Positions 50,873 to 60,622 are shown, counted from the stretch's first letter. The stretch is 64,000 nt of DNA from Virgibacillus_F sp049310925 (GCF_049310925.1 NZ_JBMERP010000004.1:62001-126000); one strand, 5' to 3'. Program-made: numbers and translations. The notes: a model not told the origin generated them from the letters alone.

Positions 50873-52072
50873 GTGATCGAAGCGTGGGGGTTGGAATTAG
50901 CAAAAGGTATAGGTAAATTGTTTTTAAATCCAATAACATACTGGATTGTTGTACTTTTGGCATTCGCAGGAGTACGTAGAATTCGGAGAGAACGTAATAA
51001 TTTTGGAGTGAAGTTAGCAGATGCGTTTTCCGAATTGAAAGGGACAGGTCTCATTTCTATGGTCGGAGGGATATTGGTTTCGGTAATTTGCTTAGGTGTT
51101 GGTATTGTATTTTCTTATGAAACACTTGCACTGGTTTGTTTGATTACCGTTTTATTAAGCCTGTCATTTCGTTTCACAATGCTTTCTGCAAGTTATACAA
51201 TCGGCTTGACATTGTTACTCTTGTTATTTATGCCTACATTAATTAAAAATCAATCCTATATAGACAGCACTCTGTTTAATGACATCAATTTTGTCGGTGT
51301 CTCCATACTTCTCGGTTTATTTTTAATTTTAGAAGGTATTTCAACCTTTCGCATCCGCCAAACTGAAACTTATCCCGATTTAGCACTTGGTTCAAGAGGG
51401 AAATGGGAAGGACTTCACCACATTAAAAAGCTAAATATAATACCATTTTTCACACTAGTTCCAACAGGATTAATTTCACCATTTGCAGCTTACTGGCCGT
51501 ATATCTCAATTGGGGGAGAAGCTTATAGTCTAGTACTATTTCCTTTTCTTATTGGCTTTGATCACGCTGTTAAGGGTGTTTTACCTGAAGTGGCCTCTAA
51601 GCAAATTGGTAAGAAAGTTGGCGTATTAGGATTGGTAGTCTTATTGTTTGCAGCAGGAAGTATGTATCTATGGAGTTTATCAATAGTGGCAGCAGTAGTG
51701 GCTATCTTTGGTCGTGAGTATATCGGTTATAGACATAGAGTGAACGATAGTGGAAGAAAATCAATCTACGGTCGAAACGAGCGTGGACTGACTGTTATAG
51801 CAATTATACCAAATACACCAGCTGAGCGACTTGGAATTCACATCGGTGAAACGGTATACAAGGTAAATGGCCAAGCAATCAGGGATGTAAGTGAGTTTTA
51901 TAAATTACTCCAGAAAAGTGGAGCATTTTTTAAACTTGAGGTATTAGATGTATCTGGTGAGATAAGGCTACTTCAAAGTGCTTTTTATCAAAATGACCAT
52001 TACGAACTGGGACTTGTATTTGTTAAAGACAAGTATCGTTCTAGTGAAAAAGAGTTGTCTCAAGCTAAATAA
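50873..52072 (+). CDS. minJ: MinJ-like division-site selection membrane protein
   Basis: A 399-residue protein with about seven to eight membrane segments and a C-terminal PDZ domain (about 300-380; GLTVIAIIPNTPAERLGIHIGETVYKVNG is its ligand loop). MinJ links DivIVA to MinCD at the poles in Bacillus. The start GTG 50873 follows GAAGGTGA. In B. subtilis minJ also lies downstream of ctpB, supporting the call. Confidence 0.88.
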   Translation: MIEAWGLELAKGIGKLFLNPITYWIVVLLAFAGVRRIRRERNNFGVKLADAFSELKGTGLISMVGGILVSVICLGVGIVFSYETLALVCLITVLLSLSFRFTMLSASYTIGLTLLLLLFMPTLIKNQSYIDSTLFNDINFVGVSILLGLFLILEGISTFRIRQTETYPDLALGSRGKWEGLHHIKKLNIIPFFTLVPTGLISPFAAYWPYISIGGEAYSLVLFPFLIGFDHAVKGVLPEVASKQIGKKVGVLGLVVLLFAAGSMYLWSLSIVAAVVAIFGREYIGYRHRVNDSGRKSIYGRNERGLTVIAIIPNTPAERLGIHIGETVYKVNGQAIRDVSEFYKLLQKSGAFFKLEVLDVSGEIRLLQSAFYQNDHYELGLVFVKDKYRSSEKELSQAK

Positions 52073-52110
52073 AAGCAGCAGCCAGTATGAAACTCTGGCT
52101 GCTGTTTTTA
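52073..52110 (+). terminator. Terminator of minJ
   Basis: AGCAGCCAG and CTGGCTGCT pair fully around a 9-base loop, followed by TTTTT. Confidence 0.85.
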
Positions 52111-52157
52111 TTGATATATGGGCATAAATATATTTGGGTAAGCACCCTGTTAATCTC

Positions 52158-52907
52158 TTAATTTACCTCTACCTTATATTCCTTGTGACTGTGAATTTCT
52201 TCTTTTTCAACATGGACTGTGATATGGTACGTACCTTTTCCCTCAAGTTTTAACTCTTTGATATAATGACCAGCTTTATCTTCAACTAGATCAACGTAAT
52301 TATGTTTCTTAGTCCCGTCTTTCCATAGTTCTACACGAACGTTTGCATTATCCAAAGGGTTTTCTTTGTGTGTAATGATTGCAACAAATTTAGAAGACTC
52401 ATTTTGAATAAGTTTTTCCGGTTTCTGCAAATCAATGGTTGTTGTGGCATGGTGTTGATGCTCTTGATTTGAATTGCTATCACCAGATTCATTTGATTCA
52501 GCTGTGTTTGTATTTAATTCTCCAACTGTAATCTTAGTTTTTGGCATCGTGTGCATATCGCGTGCCGTTACATGTGATTGGACAATATAAATCCCGTTTT
52601 CCGTAAAGGTTCTTTCATGCGTATATATTCCTTCTTTTTGATGGATTCCTGGAGCTTTTACACTTTTAGACTTTGATCCATCATTCCAAACCTCAAATTC
52701 AACTTCACTTGCATCTTCAATAGGTTTACCATTTTGGCTAACTGTTACTGAGAAAGTTACTGGTTTACCAACATCCACTTTGTTCGGGACCTTAAGTTCT
52801 ACGTCAATTGGTTTAACAACTCCTGCGTTTGAATCTGATTGTTCATTATTATTTCCACACGCACTAAGGAAGACTATAAATAGTATTAGAATCATTATTT
52901 TTTTCAT
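52158..52907 (-). CDS. FixH/YtkA-like lipoprotein with two repeated domains
   Basis: A 249-residue lipoprotein. The signal peptide ends VFLSAC (lipid Cys at about 17). Two immunoglobulin-like YtkA/FixH-type domains are seen, each with a phrase like VEFEVWNDGSK or VRVELWKDGTK and a closing ENGIYIVQSHV or GKGTYHITVHV. A linker with Asn/Ser/His residues joins them (HQHHA). The family is often linked to copper or cytochrome assembly; function here is not proven. The single gene is convergent with minJ. Confidence 0.8.
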   Translation of the reverse strand: MKKIMILILFIVFLSACGNNNEQSDSNAGVVKPIDVELKVPNKVDVGKPVTFSVTVSQNGKPIEDASEVEFEVWNDGSKSKSVKAPGIHQKEGIYTHERTFTENGIYIVQSHVTARDMHTMPKTKITVGELNTNTAESNESGDSNSNQEHQHHATTTIDLQKPEKLIQNESSKFVAIITHKENPLDNANVRVELWKDGTKKHNYVDLVEDKAGHYIKELKLEGKGTYHITVHVEKEEIHSHKEYKVEVN

Positions 52908-52948
52908 GCTAATACCCTTTCTGTTTATATATTTGGCTGATTTAAAAA

Positions 52949-53320
52949 GATTGTTGTTTCTGACACAAAATCTATAAACTGCGACCTAACCTACCGCTAC
53001 GGAAATACACTCGCGCACCTTAGGGAGGCTGGTGAGCCTCCTCGTGCTACGCACTGCGGGGTCTCACCGATGCCTTTTCCTCCCGCAGGAGTCTTCGTGT
53101 ATTTCCTTCGCTAGCAATGTACTAAACAAATGACCATGATAAAAACCTTTGTATGGATTGATTGAAGCGTAGGGCAATCGACTCCTGCGGGAACAGCACG
53201 AGTCTGAAGACCCCGCAGAGTGGTTTTCTCGAGGAGGCTGAGGCCGTGCCCGCGGAAAGCGACTGCCCGAAGCGGAAATCAACTCCGCAGTTGTTTCGTC
53301 GCACTTTGTATCAACTGCGA
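52949..53320. repeat. Composite palindromic repeat, copy D
   Basis: Module D1 (53001-53106) has ends GGAAATACAC/GTGTATTTCC. Module D2 (53172-53268) has ends GGGCAATCG/CGACTGCCC, while the flanks are those of copies B and C. The D2 core keeps GACTCCTGCGGGAACAGCAC and GGCCGTGCCCGCGG. It fills most of the 660-base gap before uvrB. Confidence 0.8.
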
Positions 53321-53482
53321 ATATTAAATTGCAACTAAACTTGGTAAAAAAACCATATATTTAGCTAAGTTAATTATAGGGTATAACTACTTTACAAACA
53401 ATTTTATGATGTGAATCCTTTGTGAACGATTTTAATCCAGTAAATTAGGGTAATATCTATAATAGGATACAAGCAAAATTAT

Positions 53483-53496
53483 CGAATATTTGTTCG
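53483..53496. promoter_or_regulatory. LexA (SOS) box of uvrB
   Basis: CGAATATTTGTTCG is close to the Bacillus SOS box CGAACNNNNGTTCG, with one mismatch in the core. It sits about 70 bases before the uvrB start. uvrB is a classical SOS gene. Confidence 0.75.
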
Positions 53497-53566
53497 TGTT
53501 TATGTTAAAATATATGAATTACTATGATAAACTGTAGATAAAGATATTAGAACGGAGGCTTGCTTT

Positions 53567-55549
53567 GTGGAAGACAAGTTTGAACTCGTGTCCCACTATC
53601 AGCCTAGTGGCGACCAACCAAAAGCAATTAAAGAATTAGTTGAACGTATAAAAGAAGGCCAGCACCATCAGACTCTACTAGGAGCAACTGGAACTGGTAA
53701 AACATTTACTGTTTCAAATGTTGTAACCGAAATTAATAGACCGACTCTTGTAATTGCGCACAACAAAACACTTGCAGGTCAGTTATATAGTGAGTTTAAG
53801 GAATTTTTCCCAAATAATGCTGTTGAATATTTTGTTAGTTTTTATGATTATTATCAACCGGAGGCATATGTCCCTTCCAGCGATACATTTATTGAAAAGG
53901 ATTCAAGTATTAATGAAGAAATAGATAAATTACGACATTCAGCAACATCCTCATTGTTTGAACGTAAAGATGTATTGGTTGTCGCAAGTGTTTCTTGTAT
54001 TTATGGTTTAGGTTCACCGGAAGAATATGGAAGTCATGTTCTTTCTTTACGAATGGGCATGGAAAAGGATCGTGATGAATTACTTCGGGATTTAGTAGAT
54101 ATACAATATGCAAGAAATGATATTAACTTTCAGCGTGGTACATTCCGTGTACGAGGCGATTCAGTAGAAGTTATTCCTGCTTCCAGGGAAGAGCATTGTC
54201 TACGTATTGAATTTTTCGGAGATGAGATTGATCGAATTCGGGAAGTCGATGCGTTAACTGGAGAAATTATTGGTGACAGGGAACATGTTGCGATATACCC
54301 TGCATCCCACTTTGTTACACGTGAAGAGAAGTTAAAGCTTGCCATTAAAAACATAGAATCTGAATTAGAAGAACGTTTGAAAGTATTACGCTCAGAAAAC
54401 AAGCTTTTAGAGGCACAGCGTATTGAGCAGCGAACAAATTATGATATTGAAATGATGCATGAAATGGGATATTGTTCGGGGATTGAAAACTATTCCAGAC
54501 ATTTAACATTGCGGGAAGAAGGAGCCACTCCATACACATTGTTTGATTACTTCCCGGATGATTTTTTATGTATCGTCGATGAATCACATGCAACCCTGCC
54601 ACAAATAAGAGGTATGTATAATGGTGACAAGGCCAGGAAACAGGTTCTAGTGGACCATGGCTTCAGGTTGCCTTCAGCTCTTGATAACCGACCACTTAGA
54701 TTCGAAGAGTTTGAAGACAAAACTAGCCAACTTATCTATGTTTCTGCGACACCTGGACCATACGAAATGGAACATACCCCTGATATGACGGAACAAATTA
54801 TCCGTCCAACAGGTTTGCTTGATCCAGTAATAGACATTCGGCCAATCGAAGGACAAATAGACAATTTAATTGGTGAATTAAATAAACGTGCTGACAGAAA
54901 TGAACGTACACTGGTTACTACGTTAACGAAAAAGATGTCTGAGGATCTAACCGATTATTTGAAGGAATTAGGTATCAAGGTTGCATATCTGCATTCTGAA
55001 ATTAAGACGTTGGAAAGAATTGAAGTCATACGTGATTTGCGGGTTGGAAAATATGATGTTTTAATAGGAATTAACTTATTACGTGAAGGACTTGATATTC
55101 CTGAAGTCTCGCTTGTAGCTATACTCGATGCGGATAAAGAAGGTTTTCTAAGATCAGAACGTTCCCTTATACAAACAATGGGGCGTGCAGCCCGTAATGA
55201 AAATGGAGAAGTAATCATGTACGCAGACAAAATCACAAATTCCATGCAGCTGGCAATCGATGAAACTACTAGGAGACGAGTTAAGCAGATAGCATACAAT
55301 GAAAAACACGGAATTACACCTAAGACAATCAAAAAGAACGTTAGAGATGTGATTCGGGCTACTGTAGCTGCTGAAGATGAAACGGAATATGAAGCAAAAA
55401 CGAAAAGTTTAGCTAAACTTACGAAGAAAGAAAGAGGAAAAGTTATTGTTAAAATGGAAAAAGAAATGAAGGACGCTGCCAAAGCATTAGATTTCGAAAA
55501 AGCAGCGGAGCTACGTGATGTTTTACTTGAACTTAAAGCGGAAGGATGA
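53567..55549 (+). CDS. uvrB: Excinuclease ABC subunit B
   Basis: A 660-residue helicase-like subunit of nucleotide excision repair. Walker A is LGATGTGKT, the damage-verifying beta hairpin YDYYQPEAYVPSSDTFIEK is present, DESHATLPQIRG is motif II, and the C-terminal UVR motif EMKDAAKALDFEKAAELRD binds UvrC. The start is GTG 53567 after ACGGAGG. A LexA box lies upstream. uvrA begins 7 bases after its stop. Confidence 0.96.
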   Translation: MEDKFELVSHYQPSGDQPKAIKELVERIKEGQHHQTLLGATGTGKTFTVSNVVTEINRPTLVIAHNKTLAGQLYSEFKEFFPNNAVEYFVSFYDYYQPEAYVPSSDTFIEKDSSINEEIDKLRHSATSSLFERKDVLVVASVSCIYGLGSPEEYGSHVLSLRMGMEKDRDELLRDLVDIQYARNDINFQRGTFRVRGDSVEVIPASREEHCLRIEFFGDEIDRIREVDALTGEIIGDREHVAIYPASHFVTREEKLKLAIKNIESELEERLKVLRSENKLLEAQRIEQRTNYDIEMMHEMGYCSGIENYSRHLTLREEGATPYTLFDYFPDDFLCIVDESHATLPQIRGMYNGDKARKQVLVDHGFRLPSALDNRPLRFEEFEDKTSQLIYVSATPGPYEMEHTPDMTEQIIRPTGLLDPVIDIRPIEGQIDNLIGELNKRADRNERTLVTTLTKKMSEDLTDYLKELGIKVAYLHSEIKTLERIEVIRDLRVGKYDVLIGINLLREGLDIPEVSLVAILDADKEGFLRSERSLIQTMGRAARNENGEVIMYADKITNSMQLAIDETTRRRVKQIAYNEKHGITPKTIKKNVRDVIRATVAAEDETEYEAKTKSLAKLTKKERGKVIVKMEKEMKDAAKALDFEKAAELRDVLLELKAEG

Positions 55550-55556
55550 CAGTTAC

Positions 55557-58436
55557 ATGGCTAGTAAATCAATTGAAATTAAAGGCGCCAGAGCAAATAA
55601 TTTAAAAAATATCGATATATCTATTCCAAAAAACAAACTAGTTGTTCTAACTGGATTATCAGGTTCCGGTAAGTCTTCATTGGCCTTTGACACCATTTAT
55701 GCGGAGGGTCAGCGTAGATATGTTGAATCATTATCAGCATATGCACGGCAATTTTTGGGTCAAATGGATAAGCCTGATGTCGACTCAATTGAAGGTCTGT
55801 CACCAGCAATTTCAATTGATCAAAAAACAACGAGTAAAAATCCAAGGTCAACCGTCGGAACTGTAACGGAAATCTATGACTATTTACGTTTGTTATTTGC
55901 ACGTGTGGGTAGACCGACATGTCCGATTCACGGAATAGAGATTAGCTCGCAAACTGTTCAGCAAATGGTTGATCGAATTCTGGAATACCCAGAAAGAACG
56001 AAAATGCAGGTACTTGCACCAGTGGTCTCCGGACGGAAAGGGGAACACGTGAAAGTATTCGAAAAGTTAAAGCAAGAAGGTTATGTACGTATTCGTGTAG
56101 ACAATGAAATGCGTGAGGTCACAGAAGATATTCAACTTGAAAAAAATAAGAAGCATTCGATAGAAGTCGTAGTTGATCGATTGGTTATTAAAGAAGGTAT
56201 TGCTAGGAGGTTGAGTGATTCAATCGAGACTGCTTTGAAATTAGGCGAAGGAAATCTGATTGTGGATGTCATTGATGATGAAGAGCTTAAGTTCAGTGAA
56301 AACCATGCATGTCCGATTTGCGGGTTTTCAATTAGTGAATTAGAACCTCGTTTATTTTCATTTAACAGTCCTTATGGGGCCTGCCAAACATGTGATGGGT
56401 TAGGAACCAATCTGGAAGTTGATCTTGAATTAGTGATTCCTGATTGGGATAAATCACTTAAGAAACATGCCATAGCAGCATGGGAACCAATCAGCTCGCA
56501 ATACTATCCAGAACTTTTAAAGAGTGTGTGTAAGCATTACAATATTAATATGAATATACCAGTTAAAGACCTTCCAAAAGAGCAGTTGGACAAAATATTA
56601 TATGGAAGTGGCAAAGAGAAGATTCATTTTCATTACGTGAATGATTTTGGTGCTGTTCGAGATAACACAGTGGAGTTTGAAGGTGTATTGAAGAATATTG
56701 AAAGACGCTATCGTGACACTTCTTCTGACTTTATTCGTGAACAATTAGAGAAATACATGGCACAAAAACATTGCCCTACATGTAAGGGATATCGTTTAAA
56801 GAGGGAAGCACTTGCAGTATTAATTGATAATAAGCATATAAGTGCAGTAACTGATTACTCTATAACAGAAGCAATGGATTTCTTTTCAAACCTTGATTTA
56901 ACGGAGAAAGAGCGAAAAATCGCTCAGATGGTTTTGAAAGAAATAGCCAACAGACTAGATTTTCTGGATAACGTCGGTCTTGATTATTTAACACTATCTA
57001 GAGCCGCTGGAACATTGTCAGGTGGTGAAGCACAACGAATACGGCTCGCTACTCAAATTGGTTCTGCACTTACTGGTGTACTTTATGTCCTTGATGAACC
57101 TTCAATAGGATTGCATCAACGTGATAATGATCGATTAATTCAAACACTTAAGCGGATGAGAGATTTAGATAATACGTTAATAGTTGTTGAGCATGATGAA
57201 GATACAATGCTTGCAGCTGACTATCTGATTGATATTGGTCCAGGTGCAGGTGAACATGGTGGAGAAATTGTTGCTAGTGGAACCCCAGATAAGGTTATGA
57301 AAAACAAAGCATCTTTGACAGGCGACTATTTATCAGGCAAAAAATATATTCCGCTGCCACCTAAAAGACGTAAACCTAAGAAAACTGCCACTATTGATGT
57401 AGTTGGAGCAGAAGAAAATAACCTGAAAAATGTATCAGCCAAATTTCCGATTGGATTAATGACCGTCGTTACTGGAGTTTCCGGTTCAGGTAAAAGTACC
57501 TTGGTAAACGAAATATTGTATAAAGGTTTAGCGAAATCACTTTACAGAGGTAAACACAAACCAGGAAACCATAAAAAAATAAATGGCATCAAGAATATTG
57601 AGAAGGTAATTGATATTGATCAATCACCAATTGGTAGAACGCCACGTTCAAACCCAGCAACATACACAGGTGTTTTTGATGACATTCGTGATGTATTTGC
57701 CCAAACCAACGAGGCAAAGGTAAGAGGGTATAAAAAAGGTCGTTTCAGCTTCAATGTTAAAGGCGGTCGTTGTGAGGCATGCCGTGGAGATGGAATCATT
57801 AAGATTGCAATGCACTTTTTGCCTGATGTTTATGTACCATGTGAAGTATGTCATGGTAAACGATACAATCGTGAAACGTTGGAAGTGAAGTATAAAGGCA
57901 AAAGTATTGCAGAAATTTTGGAAATGACTATTGAAGAAGCAGTCGACTTTTTTGCTAAAATCCCTAAAATCAGTCGTAAGCTTCAGACGATTTTTGATGT
58001 AGGCTTAGGCTATATCAAGTTAGGTCAACCAGCAACCACTTTATCAGGTGGGGAAGCGCAGCGTGTTAAATTGGCCAGCGAGCTCCACCGCCGTTCAAAT
58101 GGTAAGTCCTTTTATATTTTAGACGAACCAACTACAGGTTTACATGTGGACGATATCAAACGATTGCTTGCTGTTCTCCAGAGGTTAGTAGATAACGGGG
58201 ATACTGTTCTAATAATTGAACATAATTTGGATGTGATTAAAACTGCAGACCATATTATTGATTTAGGCCCTGAAGGCGGAGACCGGGGTGGACAAATTAT
58301 AGCTACTGGAAGTCCGGAAGATATTGCTAAAGAGGCAAGATCTTACACAGGACACTACCTAAAGCCTATATTGGAACGTGATAGAAAAAGGATGGAAATT
58401 GATATGGAACAGAAGGAAAAAGTTGGATCAAAGTAA
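55557..58436 (+). CDS. uvrA: Excinuclease ABC subunit A
   Basis: A 959-residue damage sensor of nucleotide excision repair. Two Walker A motifs, GLSGSGKSS (about 31-39) and GVSGSGKST, two ABC signatures LSGGEAQR, and zinc-binding cysteines in CPICGF, CQTCDG and CEACRGDG are seen. ATG 55557 follows GGAAGGATGA. It is cotranscribed with uvrB, as in B. subtilis. Confidence 0.96.
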   Translation: MASKSIEIKGARANNLKNIDISIPKNKLVVLTGLSGSGKSSLAFDTIYAEGQRRYVESLSAYARQFLGQMDKPDVDSIEGLSPAISIDQKTTSKNPRSTVGTVTEIYDYLRLLFARVGRPTCPIHGIEISSQTVQQMVDRILEYPERTKMQVLAPVVSGRKGEHVKVFEKLKQEGYVRIRVDNEMREVTEDIQLEKNKKHSIEVVVDRLVIKEGIARRLSDSIETALKLGEGNLIVDVIDDEELKFSENHACPICGFSISELEPRLFSFNSPYGACQTCDGLGTNLEVDLELVIPDWDKSLKKHAIAAWEPISSQYYPELLKSVCKHYNINMNIPVKDLPKEQLDKILYGSGKEKIHFHYVNDFGAVRDNTVEFEGVLKNIERRYRDTSSDFIREQLEKYMAQKHCPTCKGYRLKREALAVLIDNKHISAVTDYSITEAMDFFSNLDLTEKERKIAQMVLKEIANRLDFLDNVGLDYLTLSRAAGTLSGGEAQRIRLATQIGSALTGVLYVLDEPSIGLHQRDNDRLIQTLKRMRDLDNTLIVVEHDEDTMLAADYLIDIGPGAGEHGGEIVASGTPDKVMKNKASLTGDYLSGKKYIPLPPKRRKPKKTATIDVVGAEENNLKNVSAKFPIGLMTVVTGVSGSGKSTLVNEILYKGLAKSLYRGKHKPGNHKKINGIKNIEKVIDIDQSPIGRTPRSNPATYTGVFDDIRDVFAQTNEAKVRGYKKGRFSFNVKGGRCEACRGDGIIKIAMHFLPDVYVPCEVCHGKRYNRETLEVKYKGKSIAEILEMTIEEAVDFFAKIPKISRKLQTIFDVGLGYIKLGQPATTLSGGEAQRVKLASELHRRSNGKSFYILDEPTTGLHVDDIKRLLAVLQRLVDNGDTVLIIEHNLDVIKTADHIIDLGPEGGDRGGQIIATGSPEDIAKEARSYTGHYLKPILERDRKRMEIDMEQKEKVGSK

Positions 58437-58443
58437 TAAATAG

Positions 58444-58481
58444 TGATAGTAGGCTAAAACGATGGCCTACTATCTTTTATT
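58444..58481 (+). terminator. Terminator of uvrBA
   Basis: GATAGTAGGC and GCCTACTATC pair fully around TAAAACGATG, then TTTTATTT. Confidence 0.85.
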
Positions 58482-58523
58482 TCTTGGCCTTTTTCGTAAG
58501 TTTTGTTGCAGTTTAATCTTTAC

Positions 58524-58786
58524 AGTTGATAAAAACTGCGACGTAACTGCTGTATGATTTCCGCTACTGGCGGTCGCTCTCCGCGGGCACGGCTTCAGAC
58601 TCCTCGCAGAAAACCGCCGCTGCGGGGTCTTCAGACACGTGCTGTTCCCGCAGGAGTCAACTGCTCTTCGGCTGCAATCAATATAAAGTTATTTATCATT
58701 CTGGTTGTATGTTTAGTACTATGTGAGCGTAGTGTATTTCCGTAGCGGTAAATTACTTCGCTGTTTATACTTCTTTAGAAAACAAC
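58524..58786 (-). repeat. Composite palindromic repeat, reversed copy E lacking module 1
   Basis: Read on the minus strand it starts GTTGTTTTCTAAAG and continues through CCGCTACGGAAATACACTACGC, like copies B-D. It then lacks the roughly 105-base module bounded by GGAAATACAC and GTGTATTTCC, and goes on with TAGTACTAAACATAC and a module 2 core (ACTCCTGCGGGAACAGCACG). It looks like the state without module 1. The open frame at 58554-58745 is part of it. It fills the gap before yojF. Confidence 0.75.
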
Positions 58787-58874
58787 CTATTTTTTTCTAG
58801 AGTTCAAAACTTTTGACGCATGTATATCATTTGGGTAAGGTAAATAAAGAAGGTAGTTTGAGGAGGAACAAGTA

Positions 58875-59228
58875 ATGAAACCAATTGATAGAAATAACGT
58901 ACAAAATATATTAGAAGAGTTTTGCGATAAAGAAGTTTATGTTCACTTGGAGACAACTAATGGTGCGTATGCAAGTCATTTTGATGAAAAAGCATACAAT
59001 GTTGGTGCATATATACGTAATGCAAAAGTGAATTTCTCACAGGCGAAAATAGTAGGAAACGATAAAACATACCGCACTGGATTAAAGATGGACATCGGGT
59101 GGATTTATGCAGAAGGGCTCACTGATTATGTATTGGATAGTGAAAATCGTCTATTGATGGCTGGACATGATCGAGAAGGTCGACTAATGGTATCTCTAGA
59201 AATTAGTGAAACCCCGTTCAACCATTAA
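58875..59228 (+). CDS. yojF: YojF-family protein, partner of BshB2
   Basis: A 117-residue DUF1806 protein. It contains VYVHLETTNGAYASHF and YRTGLKMDIGWIYAEGLTDY, typical of YojF. In Bacillus yojF precedes yojG (bshB2), the bacillithiol deacetylase, as here. Its own role is unknown. GAGGAGGAACAAG precedes the ATG. Confidence 0.85.
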   Translation: MKPIDRNNVQNILEEFCDKEVYVHLETTNGAYASHFDEKAYNVGAYIRNAKVNFSQAKIVGNDKTYRTGLKMDIGWIYAEGLTDYVLDSENRLLMAGHDREGRLMVSLEISETPFNH

Positions 59229-59258
59229 ATAGAATCAAATAAAGGACTGGTGAATAGA

Positions 59259-59933
59259 ATGGAGAAACACGTAGTAGTAATATATCCGCATCCAGATGAT
59301 GAGTCTTTTGGTGCGTCGGGTACAATCGCAAAGTTCCGTGAACAAGGTGTCCCTGTAACGTATTTATGTGGAACACTTGGTGAAATGGGACGTAATATGG
59401 GATCACCAACGTTTGCAAATAGAGAAACCCTTCCTGAAATTCGTAAACGAGAACTGGTTGAAGCTTGTCAGGTGCTTGATATGGACCTAAAAATGTTAGG
59501 CTATCGAGATAAGACACTTGAGTTCGAGAATCGTATGGAAGTAGCAACTCACTTAAAAAATATACTGGAAGACATTGACCCAAGTCTAGTAATTACCCAT
59601 TACCCAGGGCATGCTGTCCATCCCGATCACGACGCTTTAGGCGCAGCAGCCATTGAAGCGGTTCGTTTGATGAATCCGGATAACCGTCCAACGGTGTGGG
59701 CACAAGCTATTACAAACACGTATTATGAAGACTTAGGAAAGCCAAATGTAACCAATGACATAGAAGCTTATTTTGATAAAAAGATGGAGGCTATTACAGC
59801 CCATAAGTCACAGGCAGATGGCATTCTAAGCAAATTTAAAGAAAATCCAGATATGGAAGCAGATTTAAAAGAAGAAGCGAAAAAAAGGTTAGGTAAAGAA
59901 CAGTTTTATATTTGGGAGTATGATGTGAAGTAA
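59259..59933 (+). CDS. bshB2: Bacillithiol biosynthesis deacetylase BshB2
   Basis: A 224-residue GlcNAc-PI/LmbE-type metal-dependent deacetylase that removes acetyl from GlcNAc-malate in bacillithiol synthesis. The zinc motif is HPDDESFGASG (N-terminal). HYPGHAVHPDHDALG is the second metal motif. ATG 59259 is preceded by GGTG at a 7-base spacing; GTG 59250 (GTGAATAGAATG) is in frame and also possible. It follows yojF by 30 bases. Confidence 0.88.
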   Translation: MEKHVVVIYPHPDDESFGASGTIAKFREQGVPVTYLCGTLGEMGRNMGSPTFANRETLPEIRKRELVEACQVLDMDLKMLGYRDKTLEFENRMEVATHLKNILEDIDPSLVITHYPGHAVHPDHDALGAAAIEAVRLMNPDNRPTVWAQAITNTYYEDLGKPNVTNDIEAYFDKKMEAITAHKSQADGILSKFKENPDMEADLKEEAKKRLGKEQFYIWEYDVK

Positions 59934-59948
59934 AGGAGGCATGTAAGT

Positions 59949-60143
59949 ATGAAACGTCTCACCAGATCAACCACAGATCGAATGATTTCAGGTGTCCTAG
60001 GCGGTTTAGCTGAATACTTTAAGGTGGATACAACGCTGTTACGACTGATTTTTGCTATTTTAACACTTATGAGTATTTTTACGTTGGTGTTCATCTACTT
60101 TGTTGCAATGATAATAATTCCAAGTGATCAGGAGTTACGCTAA
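59949..60143 (+). CDS. yvlC: PspC-domain small membrane protein (YvlC type)
   Basis: A 64-residue protein with a PspC domain (SGVLGGLAEYFKVDTTLLRL) and one membrane helix. It precedes yvlD and hprK as yvlC does in B. subtilis. The stop (TAATG) overlaps the next start. Phage-shock response members are envelope stress factors. Confidence 0.85.
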   Translation: MKRLTRSTTDRMISGVLGGLAEYFKVDTTLLRLIFAILTLMSIFTLVFIYFVAMIIIPSDQELR

Positions 60144-60508
60144 TGTTTTTAAGATGGTTTCTTTCTATATTCCTAAATGCTATCGCATTAATTGCTGTAG
60201 CACAATTGTTTGATTCCTTCCATTTAGAAGGTTTTGGTACAGCTTTAATAGCGAGTATTATTCTTTCAATCTTAAATATTATTGTCAAGCCAATTTTGAT
60301 TCTGCTAACGCTTCCTATTACGTTTATAACATTTGGATTGTTCCTGTTTGTTATCAATGCCATAACATTAATGATAACTCAGGGAATAATGGATGACTCC
60401 TTTGTTATAAATGGATTTGGTACAGCGATTATCACCTCTGTTGTTATATCAATTTTAAATCTACTTTTAAACCAATTAGTAAAGGATACAATGAATAATC
60501 CAGGTTAA
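60143..60508 (+). CDS. yvlD: YvlD-type holin superfamily IV membrane protein
   Basis: A 121-residue integral membrane protein with four hydrophobic segments (mycobacterial 4-TMS phage holin superfamily). ILSILNIIVKPILILLTLP is the family core. In B. subtilis the orthologue follows yvlC and has a link to membrane-stress resistance. It starts at ATG 60143, overlapping the stop of yvlC. Confidence 0.85.
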   Translation: MFLRWFLSIFLNAIALIAVAQLFDSFHLEGFGTALIASIILSILNIIVKPILILLTLPITFITFGLFLFVINAITLMITQGIMDDSFVINGFGTAIITSVVISILNLLLNQLVKDTMNNPG

Positions 60509-60540
60509 AAACGCAGGGATCTGTTCCTGCGTTTTTCGTA
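60507..60540 (+). terminator. Terminator of yvlD
   Basis: AAAAACGCAGG and CCTGCGTTTTT pair fully around GATCTGTT, then T residues. It may also reduce readthrough to hprK. Confidence 0.85.
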
Positions 60541-60574
60541 TTGGAGTTTTTAAGTTCTTATGCCCGAAAATATA

Positions 60575-60583
60575 TGCTACAAT
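60575..60583 (+). promoter_or_regulatory. Probable promoter of hprK
   Basis: TGCTACAAT is an extended -10 about 40 bases before the hprK start. The -35 is weak. Confidence 0.45.
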
Positions 60584-60622
60584 AAAAAACAGTTAGGGTC
60601 TGAACAAGCGGAGGGACATAAA

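Noticed and set aside
58554..58745. 63-residue open frame
   Set aside because: It lies in the reversed repeat copy E and its protein has no sign of selection for coding.
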